Assembly (NCBI GenBank): GCA_035276085.1
Contig: DATELY010000219.1
Span: 1 to 9,998, forward strand
DNA length: 9,998 bases
From: DATELY01 sp035276085
GTDB lineage: Bacteria; Pseudomonadota; Gammaproteobacteria; Steroidobacterales; Steroidobacteraceae
Direction: 5' to 3'
Part shown: piece after piece, positions 6,293 to 9,998 of the stretch
Numbering within the stretch: the first letter of the stretch is position 1
Layout: each line of letters starts with the position of its first letter
Made by a program: the position numbers and the translations under genes
The notes under the pieces: generated by a model
Database searches by the model: none
The model's input: the letters and a program-made list of their open reading frames with translations, nothing else
Told to the model about the DNA's origin: nothing

Positions 6293-7177
6293 ATGAGGAC
6301 ATTTCTGAAGTTCGTCGGGTTGCTGGCGGGTGCGTTGCTGCTCGCTGCGGCACTGACCTATCCAGGCTGGCGCCTCGTCGAGATGATGAGCGACCAGCCG
6401 GTCCATCGAGTGATGCACCGGCTCGCGATGCTGTTTGCGCTGCTCGGACTCGTGTGGTTCGTGCGCCGTCAAGGATTGGGCTATGCCGGCGCGCTTGGAT
6501 ATGGCCTGCCACGAGCTCGCTTCGTCCGTCAGCTCGCGTGCGGTTATCTCCTGGGGCTGGCGTTGTTGCTGCCCCTGATCGCGATGTTGTTCGCGCTCGA
6601 CCTGCGTGTGCCCCGCGAACATGCGTTCACACCGGCACATCTGCTGCCCGTCGTCGGCTCGGGCATCGTCGCTGGGCTGATCGTGGCGTTCATCGAGGAA
6701 ACTTTTTTTCGCGGCATTTTGCAGACCGCCGTGGAACGCGAGTCAGGTGCGTTCGCGGCGCTCACGCTTCCCAGTGCTCTCTATGCGAGTCTGCATTTTC
6801 TCGGGGGGCGTTTGCGGGTGTCGGACGCGGCAGTCGACTGGACTGCCGGTTTCGCCGTGCTTGCCCAGCTATTCGAGAAATACGCGGCGCCCTTGAGCCT
6901 CATCGACTCGCTGGTGGCCCTGTTCGCGGTGGGCGTACTGTTGGCACTCATCCGCCAGCGCACTGGCGCGATCGCCGCCAGCATGGGTCTGCATGCCAGT
7001 TGGGTCATGCTGATCGCCGTAACCCGCGGCAGCTCCACGGACAACCAGGCCGGTCCTGAGGATTGGTTGACGGGCAGCTACGACGGGGTCATCGGCTGGG
7101 GCGCGTTGTTCTGGACGGCGCTGATCCTCGGCGGTGTCCTGACGCTGTGGCGTCGCCGACCGATGTCAACGTCGTGA
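6293..7177 (+). CDS. CPBP family intramembrane glutamic protease-like protein
   Basis: A 294-residue integral membrane protein starting MRTFLKFVGLLAGALL at 6293. Hydrophobic spans are visible at about 3-22, 43-58, 80-103, 117-134, 145-165, 208-226, 235-243 and near 270-288. The CPBP (CAAX protease and bacteriocin-processing, ABI) signature is present: EETFFR with E135, E136 and R140; a second motif YASLH with H168; and a third at H234 (MGLHASW). Known members, such as Rce1, cleave proteins within the membrane or mature bacteriocins; many bacterial members have no known substrate, and this one gives no hint. An upstream in-frame ATG at 6155 was rejected because the extension has no protein character and would displace the first membrane span; the ribosome site at 6293 is weak, so the start is moderately sure. 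It lies 53 bp before the Wzi-like gene on the same strand and could share its transcript. Confidence 0.87.
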   Translation: MRTFLKFVGLLAGALLLAAALTYPGWRLVEMMSDQPVHRVMHRLAMLFALLGLVWFVRRQGLGYAGALGYGLPRARFVRQLACGYLLGLALLLPLIAMLFALDLRVPREHAFTPAHLLPVVGSGIVAGLIVAFIEETFFRGILQTAVERESGAFAALTLPSALYASLHFLGGRLRVSDAAVDWTAGFAVLAQLFEKYAAPLSLIDSLVALFAVGVLLALIRQRTGAIAASMGLHASWVMLIAVTRGSSTDNQAGPEDWLTGSYDGVIGWGALFWTALILGGVLTLWRRRPMSTS

Positions 7178-7194
7178 GGACGCGTCGAGGTGGG

Positions 7195-7200
7195 TATCAT
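7195..7200 (+). promoter_or_regulatory. Possible -10 element before the Wzi-like gene
   Basis: TATCAT, five of six to the -10 consensus, lies in the 53 bp gap between the CPBP and Wzi-like genes. It would put transcription start near 7207 and a leader of about 24 nt. No recognisable -35 lies at the right spacing, so the Wzi-like gene may instead be read from the CPBP promoter. Confidence 0.22.
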
Positions 7201-7230
7201 CGCGCGCTTTACCAAGCTAGAGATGGGTCG

Positions 7231-9198
7231 ATGACATCACGCGTGCTGAAAAGCGTTCTGGCCGCCATTGCAGTGCTGGCATCTGCGGGCGCACAGGCGC
7301 GCGGGCCGTCGCCCTATCTGCCCTTGAACCTGTCCCCCGAGATCGAGCGCCAGATCGAACGCGTCCTGATCCTGGCCGACGTGCCGGCGCTGCGCCGGCC
7401 CATTCGGGCCGTCACGGTGTTGGAGGCGTTGCCGAAAGCCTGCGCCGTCGATCCCGTGCTCTGCAGTCGCGTGCGACGCTACCTGTCGCAGTACATGGAT
7501 ACGCGCCGCATTACGCACCTCGGCGCCGAGCTGGCCTACACGGACAGCGACGCACCGCAGCCGCTTCCGAACCGCCATGCGCTCAATGCCGACGATGCAT
7601 GGCAGGTCTCGGCACAGGCGCTGTGGCAACCGTCCGATCACATCGTGCTGAGCCTCGGCGCGGTCGCAGACGACAGCGATGTAACGCCCACGAACACCGT
7701 GCTCAGCCTTGGCTGGGATTACGCGCAACTGGATATCGGCTGGCGCGAGCACTGGCTATCACCGATGACGGACAGCAGCATGCTCGTCAGCACACAGGGC
7801 GAAACGATGCCGTCGTTAACGCTGTCGAGCTATCGGCCGCTGACGCGCCTCGGGATCACCTACGAAGCATTCATTGCGGAAATGGGCTATTCGAATCGAA
7901 TCCTGAACGGCGCAACCTTCACCGACGGACATCCGCGACTGGCCGGGCTCAGCGTTGCGATCGAACCCGTGAGCGGATGGTCGTTGGCGATCAACCGAGT
8001 GATGCAATACGGCGGTGGCGATCGCAGCGACTCGTGGAACGACTTGTTCAATGCGTTCTTCAATCCCAGCAAGTACGACAACGTCAGCGATGCGGTGAAT
8101 CAAACGCAATTCGGCAATCAAGCCGCGTCGTTCACCAGCCGCATCGTGATTCCGGGCAAAGTGCCGTTTGCCGCGTACTTCGAGTACGCCGGCGAGGACA
8201 CCTCGCACAGCCAGAACTATCGACTGGGCAACGCGTCCCTCTCGGCAGGCATCGATTTCCCGAGTCTGTGGCAACGATTCGATGCCACGTACGAAGTGAG
8301 CGAATGGCAGAACGGCTGGTATGTGAACGGTGTTTATCAGGACGGCCTTGCGAACAATGGGTATGTGCTGGGCCACTGGTTCGGCAATCAGCGCGTGTTC
8401 GGCGACGCAGTCGGCGGCCAGAGCCACATGCTGCGAGTGGGCTGGCGGCCGACCTTCGGCGGCGAGCTCGATGCGCGCTATCGCACGATCAAGAACGAAG
8501 ATTACGGCAGCATCGATTACACGCGCGGGCATGACTTCACGCTCAGCTATGCGTTCCCCTGGCAACGCTTCACGGTCGGCGCGGAGCTGCAAGTTGGCCG
8601 CTCGGTATTGGACGAGGACTACGTGCGAGTCGCGGGCTTCATGCGACTTGCCGAATGGATCGAACGTGGCACGGTCGATTATTCGGATTACAAGCAGCGC
8701 ACGACGGATGTGGACCTGTTCGTCGATGCCGGCGTGAGCGCAAGCAAAGTCGACATCGATCTCGCCGATGCGTCGACCGATCCCAAGAGCACGACCGACA
8801 CGAAAACCTCGGCACACATCGGCATCGGCGCGCGGCGCGCGGTGGCCAAGCGCCACGATCTCGGCGTCAGAATCGAGCTCGATGATGCCGACAGCAGGGC
8901 TCTGTTTGCCGTGCGCGCGCTCGACTATCGCTATCGGATGGGCGAGCACCTCGCCTTCTCCGGCTTCGTTGGCGCCGCGCGCTACGACCTGGCCACGCCG
9001 GCATTCGGCTGGTACTACGGTGTGGGCGTACAGTGGCGCGACATCCTCCCTCGTCTCGACCTGAACCTGGACGTCCGCAAAGCGGACGACGTCGCACGCG
9101 ACAAGCTCGTCGCGTCGGATCCTGATCCATCGGTCGGTCGGCCAGATGTGTTCTATACGGTGAAGTCGGCGACGCTGTATCTGACGTATCGTTGGTAG
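7231..9198 (+). CDS. Wzi-family outer-membrane capsule assembly protein
   Basis: A 655-residue exported protein. The start at ATG 7231 gives a clean signal peptide (MTSRVLKSVLAAIAVLASAG, cleavage likely after AQA at residue 23); a longer frame from 7063 overlaps the CPBP gene and hides it. Residues about 30-95 are an alpha-helical region (SPEIERQIERVLILADVPAL...) with two cysteines at 71 and 78 that could form a disulfide. From about residue 100 the protein is a run of alternating aromatic/polar beta strands ending in LYLTYRW, a C-terminal aromatic suited to BAM-dependent barrel insertion. The GEMP-like and WSLAINRVMQYGGGDR segments fit the Wzi (Caps_assemb_Wzi) family, which organises surface polysaccharide at the outer membrane in Escherichia coli K30. 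E. coli Wzi is near 480 residues, so this is considerably larger. Neighbouring glycosyltransferases fit a surface-glycan role, but a general OM channel is not excluded. Confidence 0.83.
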   Translation: MTSRVLKSVLAAIAVLASAGAQARGPSPYLPLNLSPEIERQIERVLILADVPALRRPIRAVTVLEALPKACAVDPVLCSRVRRYLSQYMDTRRITHLGAELAYTDSDAPQPLPNRHALNADDAWQVSAQALWQPSDHIVLSLGAVADDSDVTPTNTVLSLGWDYAQLDIGWREHWLSPMTDSSMLVSTQGETMPSLTLSSYRPLTRLGITYEAFIAEMGYSNRILNGATFTDGHPRLAGLSVAIEPVSGWSLAINRVMQYGGGDRSDSWNDLFNAFFNPSKYDNVSDAVNQTQFGNQAASFTSRIVIPGKVPFAAYFEYAGEDTSHSQNYRLGNASLSAGIDFPSLWQRFDATYEVSEWQNGWYVNGVYQDGLANNGYVLGHWFGNQRVFGDAVGGQSHMLRVGWRPTFGGELDARYRTIKNEDYGSIDYTRGHDFTLSYAFPWQRFTVGAELQVGRSVLDEDYVRVAGFMRLAEWIERGTVDYSDYKQRTTDVDLFVDAGVSASKVDIDLADASTDPKSTTDTKTSAHIGIGARRAVAKRHDLGVRIELDDADSRALFAVRALDYRYRMGEHLAFSGFVGAARYDLATPAFGWYYGVGVQWRDILPRLDLNLDVRKADDVARDKLVASDPDPSVGRPDVFYTVKSATLYLTYRW

Positions 9199-9202
9199 CG
9201 AG

Positions 9203-9998
9203 CTACTTTTCGCCCTTGCCCAACTGCGTGAGCAACTTCCCGTGTATCCCGCCGAAGCCACCGTTCGACATGATGAGAATGTGATCGCCTGAACGCGCCT
9301 CGCTCACCAGGCTCCGCACCAACGCATCGATGTCGCGTTGGATGCGCACCTTCTCACCCAGGCTGCCGACTGCCTCGGCAACATCCCATTTGACGTCGGG
9401 TCCCTGGTAGATCCAGACCTGATCCGCGTGCGCGAGCGAATGAGCCAGAGCGGCTTTGTGCGCGCCGAGCTTCATCGTGTTCGAACGCGGCTCGAGCACC
9501 GCGACGAGTCGTGATTTGCCGATACGACGGCGCAGGCCGTCGACCGTCGTTTCGATTGCGGTGGGGTGGTGCGCAAAGTCGTCGTACACCGTGACGCCAC
9601 GCACTGTGCCGCGGACCTCCATGCGGCGACGCACGCCCTGGAACTCAGCCAGCGCTGCAATCGCCTGTGCTTCAGGCACGCCGGCATGGCGCGCGGCGAG
9701 GATGGCTGCCAGTGCATTGGCCGCGTTGTGGCGGCCCATCATGTCCCAGCGCACTTCGCCGATGCGGCGGGCGCCCTGCATCACGATGAATTGCGTGTAG
9801 TCGCTTCCCGGCTCAGCCAACACGTACCACGCCGTATCCGCACTTACGCGATCCGCAAAGCGTTCGACCGGAGTCCAGCATCCCATGTCCAACGTTTGCA
9901 CGATGTGCGGCTCGCCGACGTTCGCGATGATCTGGCCCTTGCGTGGCACCATGCGCACCATCTGATGGAACTGCCACTGGATGGACGCGACATCGGGA
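9203..9998 (-). CDS. mpl: UDP-N-acetylmuramate:tripeptide ligase Mpl, N-terminal part beyond window
   Basis: The minus-strand frame is open from the right edge to TAG at 9203-9205, giving 264 C-terminal residues (E. coli Mpl has about 457). Mpl is a cytoplasmic ATP-dependent Mur-family ligase that joins the recycled tripeptide L-Ala-gamma-D-Glu-meso-DAP to UDP-MurNAc in peptidoglycan recycling. Visible family features are PDVASIQWQFHQMVRMVP at the edge, GRHNAANALAAI in the central domain, the VYDDFAHHPTAIETT motif that is especially typical of Mpl compared with MurC, and LEPRSNTMKLG in the C-terminal domain. No frameshift or missing key residue is seen in the visible part. An ATG at 9961 is internal and not the start. 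The gene ends 4 bp from the stop of the convergent Wzi-like gene. It is a housekeeping gene and probably marks the boundary of the polysaccharide region. Confidence 0.93.
   Translation of the reverse strand, partial: PDVASIQWQFHQMVRMVPRKGQIIANVGEPHIVQTLDMGCWTPVERFADRVSADTAWYVLAEPGSDYTQFIVMQGARRIGEVRWDMMGRHNAANALAAILAARHAGVPEAQAIAALAEFQGVRRRMEVRGTVRGVTVYDDFAHHPTAIETTVDGLRRRIGKSRLVAVLEPRSNTMKLGAHKAALAHSLAHADQVWIYQGPDVKWDVAEAVGSLGEKVRIQRDIDALVRSLVSEARSGDHILIMSNGGFGGIHGKLLTQLGKGEK

Noticed and set aside
5597..6640. 347-codon open frame on the minus strand
   Set aside because: It spans the small DNA-binding gene in another frame, the divergent gap and the CPBP gene antisense; the product is Arg/Gln/His-rich with no recognisable domain.
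7063..7230. N-terminal extension of the Wzi-like gene from an ATG at 7063
   Set aside because: It overlaps the CPBP gene, translates to Arg-rich sequence and would bury a clean signal peptide that starts at 7231.
7816..9261. 481-codon open frame on the minus strand
   Set aside because: Antisense to the Wzi-like gene and running into mpl; composition is that of a mirror frame and there is no ribosome site.
1..9998. CRISPR array, tRNA, rRNA or integrase-type mobile element
   Set aside because: Reading through both strands I saw no regularly spaced repeats, no tRNA-like TTCGANNC arm in context, no rRNA motifs and no transposase or integrase protein motifs.

Overview
The window is GC-rich (roughly 60% or more by eye) bacterial chromosome with dense genes. 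An OmpW-sized or larger outer-membrane barrel of the Wzi type, a murein-peptide recycling ligase (Mpl) and a set of polysaccharide glycosyltransferases indicate a Gram-negative proteobacterium. A gammaproteobacterium near the Xanthomonadales, Nevskiales or Steroidobacterales is my best guess, from protein style only. No rRNA, tRNA, CRISPR array, phage gene or intact insertion sequence was found.

Layout: positions 1-5445 hold a cell-surface glycan region with five glycosyltransferase-type genes. On the minus strand are a GT28/MurG-like transferase cut by the left edge (1-1004) and, overlapping its start by 4 bp (ATGA), a GT4 transferase (copy A, 1001-2035). Divergent from these is a plus-strand pair: an unusual GT-B-like protein (2200-3192) and an AmsK/WcaL-like GT4 enzyme (3203-4348), 10 bp apart and probably co-transcribed. 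Facing that pair on the minus strand is a second GT4 gene (copy B, 4411-5445), a clear paralogue of copy A. The plus-strand pair therefore sits between two same-direction copies of a duplicated glycosyltransferase.

Positions 5446-9998 hold a small Myb/SANT-like putative DNA-binding protein (minus, 5656-6120), then a divergent plus-strand pair: a CPBP (CAAX-protease-like) membrane protein (6293-7177) and a Wzi-family outer-membrane capsule assembly protein with a long N-terminal extension (7231-9198). Tail to tail with the last, 4 bp away, is the 3' part of mpl (minus), cut by the right edge.

Taken together, the transferases probably build an LPS core or an exported polysaccharide, and the Wzi-like protein may anchor or organise surface polysaccharide. 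The link between the two halves is inferred from proximity only. No flippase, polymerase or ABC exporter lies inside the window. The points I find most worth checking are the duplicated transferase with a diverged acceptor domain, the poorly characterised GT-B-like protein at 2200-3192, and the enlarged Wzi protein.
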